Shown: piece by piece, positions 40,471-49,899 of the stretch | How the letters are laid out: every line of letters starts with the position of its first letter | Position numbering within the stretch: the first letter of the stretch is position 1 | From: Sphingomonadaceae bacterium | Lineage (GTDB): Bacteria > Pseudomonadota > Alphaproteobacteria > Sphingomonadales > Sphingomonadaceae | DNA length: 64,000 nucleotides | Direction: 5' to 3' | Assembly (NCBI GenBank): GCA_947463325.1 | Contig: CANHQT010000001.1 | Coordinates: 62,001-126,000 of the forward strand | The notes under the pieces: model-generated | What the model saw: the letters and a program-made list of their open reading frames with translations, nothing else | What the model was told of the DNA's origin: nothing | Database searches by the model: none | Position numbers and translations under genes: made by a program

Positions 40471-42555
40471 ATGGCTCGATCCCCCCGGTCACGGACCTCG
40501 TCCGCCGCTCCCCAGCAATCGCGTTTCCGGCGTCTCGCAACGCGTACCCTCAAATGGGGGCTGGCGATTGGTGCGCTGCTGACAATCATCCTTGCCATCG
40601 CGGTCGGGGTTGCAGCGTCAAACCTGCCAAGCTTTGAAGAGCTAAAGCGCTCCCCCAACGGCCAGACGATCCGCGTACGCGACATTAATGGCGCAGTGAT
40701 CGTGTCGATCGGCCCCGCCTATGGTCGCTGGATGCCGATGGAGGAAATGCCGGAGGTTATGCAGCAGGCAATGATGGCCGTGGAAGATCGCCGTTTCCGC
40801 TATCATCCTGGGGTTGATCCTATCGGCATTGCCCGCGCGCTCTATGTGACAGCCACTGGCGGGGGGCGCTTGCGCGCAACATCGACGATCACCCAGCAGT
40901 TGGCGCGTAACATCTTTCTGTCCAACACCCGCACGCTCGACCGCAAAGCGCGTGAAGCGGTGCTGGCCTTTGCGCTCGAATGGAAATTCTCCAAGGACGA
41001 GATCCTCGAACTCTATCTCAACAAGGTTTACTTCGGGGGCGGCAGCTATGGCGTTGATGCTGCATCGCGCCGGTTTTTTGGCCATGGCGCTGAGGAATTG
41101 AACCTTTCAGAGGCCGCGATCATCGCCGGGTTGGTAAAGGCCCCGTCTCGCTATTCCCCCACAGCCGATGCGCAAGCAGCGTTAAGCCGGGCGGATGTGG
41201 TTCTTGACGTCATGGTCGATGCCGGCGCGATCACCCCCACCGAACGCGCCGCAGCCGCGCCAGCCGATGTGCAGCTCGCTTCCGAACCCAACCAGAATAG
41301 CGCTCGCTACTTCACCGACTGGGCATTGCCGCAACTCGATACGCTGATCGACGAGTCGGCCGAGCCGCTGGACGTATGGACGACGCTCGATCTCGACATG
41401 CAACGCTCCGCGACCGCAGCAATCCAAGCCAATACCCCCGGTGGTGCACAAGGTGCGATGATCGCGCTCGATCGGGACGGCGCCGTGCGGGCGATGGTCG
41501 GCGGGCGGGATTATGTGACGTCCAACTATAACCGCGCGACTACGGCCCAGCGCCAGCCCGGGTCTGCCTGGAAACTGTTCGTCTACATGGCTGCACTCGA
41601 GACAGGCTATCGGGTTGATGATGCAGTGGTGGATGAGCCTGTGACCATCGATGGCTGGAGCCCGCGCAACAGCAACGGACGTTTCTCGGGCGAAATGGAT
41701 ATCCGCACCGCTTTTGCCTATTCGATCAACACGGTTGCCGCCAAGATCGGCCAGTCTATCGGCACGAGCGCCATCGCATCAATGGCACGCCGATTTGGCA
41801 TCACAAGTGAGCTCAACAACCACCCGTCGATGGTGCTCGGCACAGCGGACGTGCGGCTGATCGATATGACCGCCGCTTTCGCTGCTGTGTCCGCCGAAGG
41901 ACGTGCGATCCAACCCTACGGCATTTCGCGCGTGACGACGGCCGGTGGCGAACTGCTCTACGAACGCCGCCCCGAACCTGCACAGCAACTGGTCGACAGT
42001 TGGGTGGCAGCAGGCATTACCGACCTGCTGCAGACGGCGGTCAATACCGGTACCGGCCGCGCCGCCCAGATTGGCCGGCCGGTCGCAGGCAAGACGGGCA
42101 CGACGAGCAGCAACAAGGACGGCTGGTTCCTTGGCTTTTCGAGCGGGATCACCACAGGTGTATGGATGGGCAGGGACGACGCCCGGGCAGTCGGCGGATT
42201 GCAGGGGGGCGCCGCGCCGGCACGCGCCTTTGCCGATTTCATGCGCGTCGCCGTCGCCAACCGGCCAGTGGAGCCGTTCAACACAGAGGTTGAACTCCCG
42301 CAATGGCAGCTTGAAAGCGACGAAGAAGCCTATTTCGGCGAACCGGGTATGGAACTGCCGGTCGACGAAAATGGTATGCCGATCCAAATCGAGCCCGATT
42401 ATGGCGCGAACGATGGGGTCACGGTTGAAGGCGAAGGCGCTAAACCGGGCGAAACCCCGCCAGCAAAGCCGAAACTCAATGAACGCTGGATCGACGAGAT
42501 GACGGGAAGGCGGGCCCAGCCACCGCCGCGCCCTTCAGGCCCCGTCGTTGAATAG
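40471..42555 (+). CDS. Penicillin-binding protein 1A family (transglycosylase/transpeptidase)
   Basis: AVEDRRFRYHPGVDPIGIARAL, STITQQLARNIFLS, RQPGSAWKLFVYMAAL, GKTGTTSSNKDGWFLGF. Confidence 0.96.
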   Translation: MARSPRSRTSSAAPQQSRFRRLATRTLKWGLAIGALLTIILAIAVGVAASNLPSFEELKRSPNGQTIRVRDINGAVIVSIGPAYGRWMPMEEMPEVMQQAMMAVEDRRFRYHPGVDPIGIARALYVTATGGGRLRATSTITQQLARNIFLSNTRTLDRKAREAVLAFALEWKFSKDEILELYLNKVYFGGGSYGVDAASRRFFGHGAEELNLSEAAIIAGLVKAPSRYSPTADAQAALSRADVVLDVMVDAGAITPTERAAAAPADVQLASEPNQNSARYFTDWALPQLDTLIDESAEPLDVWTTLDLDMQRSATAAIQANTPGGAQGAMIALDRDGAVRAMVGGRDYVTSNYNRATTAQRQPGSAWKLFVYMAALETGYRVDDAVVDEPVTIDGWSPRNSNGRFSGEMDIRTAFAYSINTVAAKIGQSIGTSAIASMARRFGITSELNNHPSMVLGTADVRLIDMTAAFAAVSAEGRAIQPYGISRVTTAGGELLYERRPEPAQQLVDSWVAAGITDLLQTAVNTGTGRAAQIGRPVAGKTGTTSSNKDGWFLGFSSGITTGVWMGRDDARAVGGLQGGAAPARAFADFMRVAVANRPVEPFNTEVELPQWQLESDEEAYFGEPGMELPVDENGMPIQIEPDYGANDGVTVEGEGAKPGETPPAKPKLNERWIDEMTGRRAQPPPRPSGPVVE

Positions 42556-42558
42556 GAT

Positions 42559-43278
42559 TTAGCTGAAATCCACCGCATGGAGCGCTGCCCCGTGGGTGCG
42601 CAGCCATTCCCGTCCCAGCCGCCCTTTTTCGCCACCCAGCCGGTCCGCCAGCTGATGGAATGCGGGGCCATGATTCATATGCGCTAGATGCGCCACTTCA
42701 TGCGCGACGATCGCATGACGGACGAATGCGGGTGCCATGGCAAGCCGCCAGCTATAGCGGATCGCCCCTGATGAGGAACAACTGCCCCAACGGGCGCGGG
42801 GATCTCCCACGCCGACACGCGTGACATTTAGGCCGGCTTGCTGCGCCATGCTGCGGGTAGCGGGGTCGAATTCAGCCAAAGCGCAGCCCTTCATCCAGCG
42901 CGCGATACGCTGCCCGAGCGTTTGGTCAGGCCCCCCCACCCTCAAAGTGGTCCCATCGATCTGCGGCTGTCTCGGCAATGCTGGATCCCATGCGATCAGC
43001 AGCCCTGATCCCTGCCAAGGCAGCGTGACCCCCGGTGATACTCGAAGCGGCCGCGGTCTCGGGCGGTCAAGCTGAGTCATCACCCAATCGCGCTGCTGCT
43101 CGACCCAACTGCGTGCGCGGGCCAGCGAATGACGCGGAGGCAGCGTCAACTTTAGTTCGCCCTTCGGTGCGTCGAGCCGCAACCGTAACCGACGCGACGC
43201 CGGGTGACGGAGTACCCGCACGGGGAGCACCAAATCCCCGACCGCCAACGGGAAATCCTCTGCTGCAGCCTCAGACAC
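42559..43278 (-). CDS. YgjP-like/SprT-like zinc metallopeptidase (DUF45)
   Basis: PRARWGSCSSSGAIRYSWRLAMAP, VAHEVAHLAHMNHGPAFHQL; GTG start at 43278 proposed (ORF track starts 43314). Confidence 0.87.
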   Translation of the reverse strand: MSEAAAEDFPLAVGDLVLPVRVLRHPASRRLRLRLDAPKGELKLTLPPRHSLARARSWVEQQRDWVMTQLDRPRPRPLRVSPGVTLPWQGSGLLIAWDPALPRQPQIDGTTLRVGGPDQTLGQRIARWMKGCALAEFDPATRSMAQQAGLNVTRVGVGDPRARWGSCSSSGAIRYSWRLAMAPAFVRHAIVAHEVAHLAHMNHGPAFHQLADRLGGEKGRLGREWLRTHGAALHAVDFS

Positions 43279-43720
43279 AGCGATCAACGATATGATGCTC
43301 AAGCGGTCCTGCATCGACCTCGCTGACTGTCCAGCCCACTACCGATTCGCCAACATGGTGAACGGCATCCCGATCACCGCACAGGAGGTAATGCCATTCG
43401 GGCAAAGGCTGGCCTTCCGCCCGCAACCGATAGGCACAGGTCATAGGCAGCCAGGGCAGATCGCGCACCTTTTCCGGGGTCAGCTGCAAGCAGTCGGGTA
43501 CCTGACGTTTGCGGTTACGATAGTCAGTGCACCGTCCGGTCGTGCGGTCGAGCAGCCGGCACGCCACATTGGTCGGATAGATGCGGACTTCCTCCGCCTC
43601 CTCATCCTCCACCTCGACCTTGTGCAGGCAGCATTTGCCGCACCCGTCGCACAAAGCCTCCCATTCGTCCCGGCTGATCTGGTCGATCGGCCGTTCCCAA
43701 AAAGGCGTATCCGCTTTCAC
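43271..43720 (-). CDS. YcgN family cysteine-cluster protein (UPF0260)
   Basis: WEALCDGCGKCCLHKVEVEDEE, VACRLLDRTTGRCTDYRNRKRQVPDCLQL, LPMTCAYRLRAEGQPLPEWHYLLCGD. Confidence 0.93.
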   Translation of the reverse strand: MKADTPFWERPIDQISRDEWEALCDGCGKCCLHKVEVEDEEAEEVRIYPTNVACRLLDRTTGRCTDYRNRKRQVPDCLQLTPEKVRDLPWLPMTCAYRLRAEGQPLPEWHYLLCGDRDAVHHVGESVVGWTVSEVDAGPLEHHIVDRCV

Positions 43721-44343
43721 TGCACCCAGCGGTCGAGTTCGGCCGCCACGATATCGGGCGTGCCTTCGTTTACGTCGACGGTACGGATATCATCGACCGG
43801 GATGAGCGCGAGCGGCTCGCCCGCGGGACCCATCAGATAGGCGAGCTGGGTATGACCCACGATGTAATTGTCGGGTGTCGACCCTTCCTGCTTAACGTAG
43901 GAGACGACATATTTGCGCGCGACATCGGCGATTTGCTCCGGTGTCCCGGAAAGGCCGATCAGCCTGGGGTGGAAGTTGCGGACATAGGTAGCCATGGCCT
44001 CAGGCGTATCCCGCTCGGGATCCACGGTTATCATGATCGGTTGGATCTTGCGTGCGCGCTCGGCATCCTGTCGCTCGAACTGCCCTAAACCAAGCATCAG
44101 ATAGTTGAGATCGACCGGGCAAACGTCCGGGCAGTTGGTGAAGCCAAAATAGACAAGGCGATACTGGCCGGCGAAATCGCTATCACTGACAGGCTGATTC
44201 CCTTCGCCAACAAGCGTGAACGACCCGCCAATGCGGGCGCCTTCGAGCGGAGGGCGCTCGACCGGCTGTGGGGAAGAGCAGGCGGCGGTGAGGAGGAGGG
44301 TTGCACCAGCAAGCAGGGGCGCGATAGGAGAAAATTTATTCAT
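43717..44343 (-). CDS. SCO family protein (SCO1/SenC, copper chaperone)
   Basis: Lipobox LTAACSS; YFGFTNCPDVCPVDLNYLM, MITVDPERDTPEAMATYV, IVGHTQLAYLMGPAGE. Confidence 0.93.
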   Translation of the reverse strand: MNKFSPIAPLLAGATLLLTAACSSPQPVERPPLEGARIGGSFTLVGEGNQPVSDSDFAGQYRLVYFGFTNCPDVCPVDLNYLMLGLGQFERQDAERARKIQPIMITVDPERDTPEAMATYVRNFHPRLIGLSGTPEQIADVARKYVVSYVKQEGSTPDNYIVGHTQLAYLMGPAGEPLALIPVDDIRTVDVNEGTPDIVAAELDRWVQ

Positions 44344-44414
44344 GGTGCGCTCAGCCTTGCTTTGGCAGTGACGCGTCGTCAACCGCCGCATGCGGTGAAG
44401 GATGGTCAACCCCG

Positions 44415-45032
44415 ATGATTGCATTCCGCTTCGCACTGCTGGCTTCGATTGGTGTGGCCGTAACAGGCATGGCTGTGTCCAGCGCACCCGCCGCAGCGCA
44501 GATGTTTTCCGCTGGCTATCAGTTTCTTGAAGCCGTGCGCGAGCGTGACGGTACCAAGGCGACCGAACTGCTCGGCGGTCCCGGCGGCGCAACCCTCGTC
44601 AACACCCGTGATGTCACCAGCGGCGAAACAGCACTCCACATCGTCGTCGCGCGGCGTGACATGGTTTGGATCCGCTTCCTGTTACAGCGCAGAGCTGATT
44701 CCAACATCGCCAACCGCGAGGGCCTTACCCCACTGATGGCGGCCACGCAGATCGGTTTCATCGACGGTGTACAGGCATTGGTGGGCGGCGGGGCACGCGT
44801 GAATGGTACCAATTCGCGCGGCGAAACGCCGCTGCACATTGCCGTTCAGCGTCGTGATTTACCAACTGTTCAGGCACTGATGGCGCTGGGCGCGGATGCC
44901 ACCATCCAAGACAGCGTAACTGGCAAATCACCGCTCGATTATGCCCGCGAAGACGGCCGGTCTGCCTCGATCGTCGCAGCGCTCACCGCGCCGCCCCGTT
45001 CGCCCGCAGCCCCGGTGGCCGGTCCGAATTGA
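44415..45032 (+). CDS. Ankyrin repeat protein (secreted)
   Basis: Signal peptide; GETALHIVVARRD, EGLTPLMAATQIGFIDGVQALVGGGARVNGTNSRGETPLHIAVQRRD. Confidence 0.87.
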   Translation: MIAFRFALLASIGVAVTGMAVSSAPAAAQMFSAGYQFLEAVRERDGTKATELLGGPGGATLVNTRDVTSGETALHIVVARRDMVWIRFLLQRRADSNIANREGLTPLMAATQIGFIDGVQALVGGGARVNGTNSRGETPLHIAVQRRDLPTVQALMALGADATIQDSVTGKSPLDYAREDGRSASIVAALTAPPRSPAAPVAGPN

Positions 45033-45035
45033 GGC

Positions 45036-45527
45036 CTACAGGCTCGCCTCTTCTCCTTTCGCTAAATCAGGATCGATGCCGAACATCGTGCGGCGCATAG
45101 CGATCCTGCCGATGCGTAAATGCTCCACCCGGCGGCGCGCAGCGACGAGCGGGTATTCGGTTGCCGGTCGCACCAGGCAGGCTTCATATCTGTCAGCCAC
45201 AATCAAACCGCAGCGCTCAGGGCATCGTTCGCTATCGTCGGTGAGTGCAGGATCAACATCTGGCCCCACCGCCCAATAAAAGCGATCACACCAGGGCAGA
45301 TAGTCCAGCCATTTACGGTCGCCCAAGAAATCCGCGCGCGATACCTTGATCTCAACAATGCTGATCATGCCTTTGCCATCGATCGCCAGCATGTCTGCGC
45401 GGCGGCCATTTGGCAGCGGAACCTCACACAGCACCACCTGCCCTTGCGCATGAAACAACCGCGCAATGCCGCGCGCGACATCCGCGGCGGCGCAGGGTGT
45501 AGAGGGAAGGGCGGCACGCGATGCCAT
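45036..45527 (-). CDS. MmcB family DNA repair protein (DUF2028)
   Basis: RADMLAIDGKGMISIVEIKVSRADFLGDRKWLDYLPWCDRFYWAVG. Confidence 0.9.
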   Translation of the reverse strand: MASRAALPSTPCAAADVARGIARLFHAQGQVVLCEVPLPNGRRADMLAIDGKGMISIVEIKVSRADFLGDRKWLDYLPWCDRFYWAVGPDVDPALTDDSERCPERCGLIVADRYEACLVRPATEYPLVAARRRVEHLRIGRIAMRRTMFGIDPDLAKGEEASL

Positions 45528-45556
45528 TGGTGGAGAGTAACCACCATCGAGAACAA

Positions 45557-45596
45557 AGCAAGACCCCGGTGCGGAGAGCCGCACCGGGGTCTTGCT
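45557..45596 (-). terminator. Long hairpin terminator-like element
   Basis: 18-bp perfect stem AGCAAGACCCCGGTGCGG / CCGCACCGGGGTCTTGCT with a 4-nt loop, just downstream of the SleB-like gene on the minus strand. Confidence 0.7.
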
Positions 45597-45611
45597 CGGA
45601 TCATGTCTCAA

Positions 45612-46229
45612 TCAGCGATAAAAGACGTGATTGCCCAGTCGCGCCACACGCGGGCGATTCCAGCCCGGTGACACGCGCGTTGCGTGAAAGAACATCGCCC
45701 CCGGCACAGGGTTGTGCCACTGTTCCTCACTGGCGATCCGGGCAATAGCAACAGCAGTCCGCCACTGGGCGCTTTCACGCGGAGTGGGAACGACGCCGCG
45801 GCGCACAAAGGAAAACTGGCCAGGCTGCGTCAGAACACCGCAATTCGTGGTCGCAAAGCGGCCTGAATCGGCACGCGCAAGAATGACATGCGCCACAGCG
45901 AGCTGGCCTTCGAGCGATTCGCCTTTTGATTCGTAATAGATGCCCGACGCGAGGCACCGCATCTCCTCTGTTTCCGGTGCGCGATAATCGATCGACGCGA
46001 CCAGCTCTGAGAGGCTTTCGTGGCGCCGTTCAGCGTCCATTTCCGTTTCGAGGAGAGCATCGACCGGCTGGCTGGCGTCGGCAGGAACAGTCATCTGCAC
46101 GACGGGGGTCGATTCAAAAACAACATCGCCGGGACGGTCCTGCGCAAGGCCGGGAACAGTCAGGGCGGTAACGGTCAGGGCGGTGAGCCCGACAGCGGCT
46201 GCCGAAGCAGCACGGAAAATACGACTCAT
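45612..46229 (-). CDS. Cell wall hydrolase, SleB-like
   Basis: RCLASGIYYESKGESLEGQLAVAHVILARADSGRFATTNCGVLTQPGQFSFVRRG, PGAMFFHATRVSPGW. Confidence 0.92.
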   Translation of the reverse strand: MSRIFRAASAAAVGLTALTVTALTVPGLAQDRPGDVVFESTPVVQMTVPADASQPVDALLETEMDAERRHESLSELVASIDYRAPETEEMRCLASGIYYESKGESLEGQLAVAHVILARADSGRFATTNCGVLTQPGQFSFVRRGVVPTPRESAQWRTAVAIARIASEEQWHNPVPGAMFFHATRVSPGWNRPRVARLGNHVFYR

Positions 46230-46434
46230 TTGTTCTTCAAACTGGGCGGGAGGATCCGGTTTCGGCGCGGTTACCTGATGGTAAGCGGCGACGGACCTCG
46301 TCCTTCCGACTGCGTGTTTGCCTGCGATCCCGGTCCGGATCAGGTCTGATACCCCGGGGAGAGGAGTAAACAGACGCGCTGGGCAACCTTCGCTCTTTCT
46401 GGTGCGCGGCGGTTGAGTGCCGCGGCGCGATCAG

Positions 46435-46785
46435 TCAAGCCGAACCGATCGTTTCAGCGGCGAAGCGTTCCGCCTCTGCGATGTCCAGTTCGATAATCCA
46501 GAGATCGGGATCGAGCCGGGCCCGTTTTTGCAAGCGGTCTTGGTGATCGGCAGCATCGCCTTCCGCGCGCTCGGAAACGAGACGCCAAGCCAGCTTTCCA
46601 TCATTGCCGGTCGCCTGTTCCAGCGTCAGACGCGGCTGACCACGGTCGGCGCATTCAATGATGATCGCACCGGCATCGGCATCGCCCTTGCGCAGCACTG
46701 CCGCAAAGCCCCCCTCAGCCTGCACCCGGCGGATAAGGGCGGAAACCAGCATGACACTCGTAAGGCGCGGTGGCCGCTCATCCAT
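46435..46785 (-). CDS. DUF1491 family protein
   Basis: LTSVMLVSALIRRVQAEGGFAAVLRKGDADAGAIIIECADRG...DPDLWIIELDIAEAERF. Confidence 0.8.
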   Translation of the reverse strand: MDERPPRLTSVMLVSALIRRVQAEGGFAAVLRKGDADAGAIIIECADRGQPRLTLEQATGNDGKLAWRLVSERAEGDAADHQDRLQKRARLDPDLWIIELDIAEAERFAAETIGSA

Positions 46786-47245
46786 CGGAGGGGGTATAGC
46801 CTGGCAAGGAAGACAGGGCGAACGAAGAGCGCATGAAGGTACCAGTACCGCGCGCCACTTCCTCACCATCAGCGTCGACTAGGCGTGCATCGGCAACAAA
46901 AACCCGTTTGCGGCCGCTGATCCACCGGCCATAGGCGATGACGGGGCCTTCACGCAGGGGTCGGGTGAACAGGAGATTAAAGGCGGTGGTCAGCAGGAAA
47001 CGATCGTTCACCAAACTGTTGGCAGCATAGAAAGCCGCATCGTCCAGCATCTTGAAATAGGCGGTGCCGTGGGTGGCCCCCGCAGCATGAAAATAGTCGC
47101 TGCAGACATCGAAACGAATCTCCGCCTCTCCCGGTGCGGTTATCGTCAGCTGCGAAGGAAACAGTCGATTGACCGGCGCAACGGCATAGAGCGACTCAAG
47201 AGCCCGAAAATGCGCAGCCTCGCCCGCTGAGACACCCCCTGTCAT
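46778..47245 (-). CDS. PaaI family thioesterase
   Basis: FHAAGATHGTAYFKMLDDAAFYAANSLVNDRFLLTTAFNLLFTRPLREG. Confidence 0.8.
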   Translation of the reverse strand: MTGGVSAGEAAHFRALESLYAVAPVNRLFPSQLTITAPGEAEIRFDVCSDYFHAAGATHGTAYFKMLDDAAFYAANSLVNDRFLLTTAFNLLFTRPLREGPVIAYGRWISGRKRVFVADARLVDADGEEVARGTGTFMRSSFALSSLPGYTPSDG

Positions 47246-47251
47246 GGGCGA

Positions 47252-47719
47252 TCAGGCCGCGTCACGCGCCTCGTCTCCAGTCAGGATTGCGTAGAGCGCC
47301 TCTGCGCTGCGCGCGCCGCGCAGGCGAGCGACAGCCGCTTCATCGCGCAGGAAACGGGACACCTGAGCCAATGCCTTCAGATGATCGGCGCCCGCATCGA
47401 CCGGAGACAGAAGGACGAAAGCAAGATCTACGGGCAGAGCATCGACGGCATCGAAATCGACAGGCTTTGCCAGCTGAATGAAAAGACCGCGGACGCCAGA
47501 CAGGCCTGCGATACGCGCATGGGGAATCGCCATGCCGCGACCGAAAGCGGTTGATCCAAGGCGCTCGCGCTCAAGCAAAGCCTCAGTGACCTCGCTGGCA
47601 TCAAGGCCAAGCGCGGACGCGGCCAGCTGACCAGCGAGCGGAAAGAATGCACGCTTGGAATCAACCGCTTGCTGCGCACGAACCGTGGCGGGATAAACAA
47701 GATCGGAAAGGCGATTCAT
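47252..47719 (-). CDS. ptsN: PTS IIA-like nitrogen regulatory protein
   Basis: GMAIPHARIAGLSGVRGLFIQLAKPVDFDAVDALPVDLAFVLLSPVDAGADHLKALA. Confidence 0.92.
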   Translation of the reverse strand: MNRLSDLVYPATVRAQQAVDSKRAFFPLAGQLAASALGLDASEVTEALLERERLGSTAFGRGMAIPHARIAGLSGVRGLFIQLAKPVDFDAVDALPVDLAFVLLSPVDAGADHLKALAQVSRFLRDEAAVARLRGARSAEALYAILTGDEARDAA

Positions 47720-47861
47720 CGGGAGATGGTCATTCTTTTCATGGGGTCAGTCGCAGGATCAACAGTGATTTCCCCGCCGGTACGACCAATGCCCTAAAAG
47801 GGACTGTGCGGGCGGGCCCATAGACCCAGCCGCGCCAAAATGCCAGTAGCGAAACGGACAA

Positions 47862-48437
47862 TCAGTCCCTGCGCGGCTCGACCCAGCCGATTGTGCCATC
47901 GGACCGCCGATAAACCATGTTGTGAGCGCCGGTGGCGCCATTCACGAACAACAGCGCGGTTGTATTGCGCAAATCGAGCATCATGACTGCATCGGAGACA
48001 CTTGCGGTCGGCACATCGACACGCGTTTCGGCGATAATTGCGGGCGCATCACCTGCCTCGCTATCCTCCTCGCCTGCATCGAACACGGTGTAACCTGCAT
48101 CGAGGTCGAGCTCGCCGGGCAAGGGAGGGGCGCCGTTTCCGCCCTTGTCATGCAACCGCCGCATATAGCGGCGCAGCTGCTTTTCGATCTTATCCGCTGC
48201 GCCCTCGAAAGCGACATGCGCATCGCGCGCGCTGTGGTGACCTTTGAGCACCACGCCCTGCATCACATGCGATACGATGTCACAGGTGATCGAATCATGC
48301 GGCCCTCGGCCGAAGGTGGCCTGCGCGGAAATCGCTCGCGAGAAATATTTGTCGGCAATGGCGTTCATCCGGTCCACGACATGGGTTTGCAGTGCGGCGC
48401 CTGTATCGATCTGATGCCCGGAAACGCGGATATCCAT
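47862..48437 (-). CDS. hpf: Ribosome hibernation promoting factor, long form
   Basis: MDIRVSGHQIDTGAALQTHVVDRMNAIADKYF; C-terminal domain AVMMLDLRNTTALLFVNGATGAHNMVYRRSDGTIGWVEP. Confidence 0.95.
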   Translation of the reverse strand: MDIRVSGHQIDTGAALQTHVVDRMNAIADKYFSRAISAQATFGRGPHDSITCDIVSHVMQGVVLKGHHSARDAHVAFEGAADKIEKQLRRYMRRLHDKGGNGAPPLPGELDLDAGYTVFDAGEEDSEAGDAPAIIAETRVDVPTASVSDAVMMLDLRNTTALLFVNGATGAHNMVYRRSDGTIGWVEPRRD

Positions 48438-48560
48438 TGCCTATCTCCTTCATGGTGCCAGCAGGCACCGGCCGTTTCGATGCATGGGGCGACCTTTTCC
48501 GTCGCGTCCCATCAATGTTTCCCCCGCTTTCTCTTGAACCCCTTCTCTGTCTCTTTTCTC

Positions 48561-49262
48561 TTAATCAGCGAGCCATAATGCATCTTTTATCCCGGCAACA
48601 AATGCGGCGTGCCGGGCAAGTTCTTCGCGGCTGGCCGCATGCGGCCTGGGTGCACGAAATGTGCGTTGGGCCGGAACAGCGGTGACCAAGTCGGCTTTCG
48701 CTGCGCCGCGTTCTTGGGTCTGGGCTCCGGAAAGGCCAAGGCCAATCTGCCGACCGCCCGTCATTTCGATGTAAAGCTGCGCCAGCAGTTCTGCATCGAG
48801 TAATGCGCCATGCTTGACGCGGTGGCTGCGATCGATGCCATAGCGGGTGCAAAGGGCGTCAAGGCTATGTTTGGCGCCCGGATGAAGCTTGCGCGCCATG
48901 GCTACGGTATCAACCATTCGCGCCAGATCGATCGGGGGCAGGGAGCAACGCTTGAGCTCGGCGTTGAGAAAACCGAAATCGAACATCGCATTGTGCGCGA
49001 TCAGCACGGCATCATCACTCAGAAATGCGAGTAAATCCTCAGCAATGTCCGCGAACAGCGGCTTGTCCGCCAGAAAGGCATCGGAAAGGCCATGCACGGC
49101 CTGCGCCTCGGCAGGCATCGACCGTTGCGGGTTGATATAAGCGTGGAAGGTGCGGCCCGTTTCGACGCGTCCGACCAGCTCAATGCAGCCGATCTCCACC
49201 AGCCGGTCATCACCTCCGGAATTGAGCCCCGTTGTTTCGGTATCGAAGACAATCTCGCGCAT
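48561..49262 (-). CDS. dnaQ: DNA polymerase III subunit epsilon
   Basis: MREIVFDTETTGLNSGGDDRLVEIGCIELV, LIAHNAMFDFGFLNAEL, HRVKHGALLDAELLAQLYIEMTGG. Confidence 0.97.
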   Translation of the reverse strand: MREIVFDTETTGLNSGGDDRLVEIGCIELVGRVETGRTFHAYINPQRSMPAEAQAVHGLSDAFLADKPLFADIAEDLLAFLSDDAVLIAHNAMFDFGFLNAELKRCSLPPIDLARMVDTVAMARKLHPGAKHSLDALCTRYGIDRSHRVKHGALLDAELLAQLYIEMTGGRQIGLGLSGAQTQERGAAKADLVTAVPAQRTFRAPRPHAASREELARHAAFVAGIKDALWLAD

Positions 49263-49272
49263 CTGACGGTGA

Positions 49273-49899
49273 CTATGCGCCCCTCTCTTCACGGAGGCAA
49301 GCGACGACGCGGGCTAATTGGTCGCGGGTTTCCTCCAGCGATGTCCCGGTATCAATCATAAAGTCGGCACGGGCGCGTTTCTCCTGGTCGGGGGTCTGAC
49401 GCGCGAGAATTTCCTCGAACTTCGAGGCCGTCATGCCGGGCCGGGCGAGCACGCGGCGACGCTGTTCCTCGTGTGGTGCCGACACGACCATGATCCGGTC
49501 GACAAGGCTCCAGCCGCTTTTTTCGAACAACAGGGGAATGTCGAGCACCACCAGCGGCTGATCGCGATTGGCCGCCATGAATTCGGCCTGCGCTTCTGCC
49601 ACGGCCGGATGAACGATGCGTTCGAGCCGTGCGAGGGCAGAGTCATCCCCGAATACCCTTGCGCCCAAAGCAGGCCGGTCGACGCCATCAGGACCAGTGG
49701 TCCCGGGAAAAGCTGCCTCGATAGCCGGGAGGAGAGCCCCGCCCGGCCCTTGCAGCCGGTGCACCTCGGCATCGGCGTCGAAAACCGGCACGCCCATCTC
49801 TCGCAACATCTGTGCGGCCGCAGATTTGCCCATGCCGATCGATCCGGTGAGGCCTATCAGCAGCGGGCGGTTATTCGGCGGCGGTGGATTATTTGTCAT
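49273..49899 (-). CDS. coaE: Dephospho-CoA kinase
   Basis: LIGLTGSIGMGKSAAAQMLREMGVPVFDADAEVHRL, VVLDIPLLFEKSG. Confidence 0.97.
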   Translation of the reverse strand: MTNNPPPPNNRPLLIGLTGSIGMGKSAAAQMLREMGVPVFDADAEVHRLQGPGGALLPAIEAAFPGTTGPDGVDRPALGARVFGDDSALARLERIVHPAVAEAQAEFMAANRDQPLVVLDIPLLFEKSGWSLVDRIMVVSAPHEEQRRRVLARPGMTASKFEEILARQTPDQEKRARADFMIDTGTSLEETRDQLARVVACLREERGA

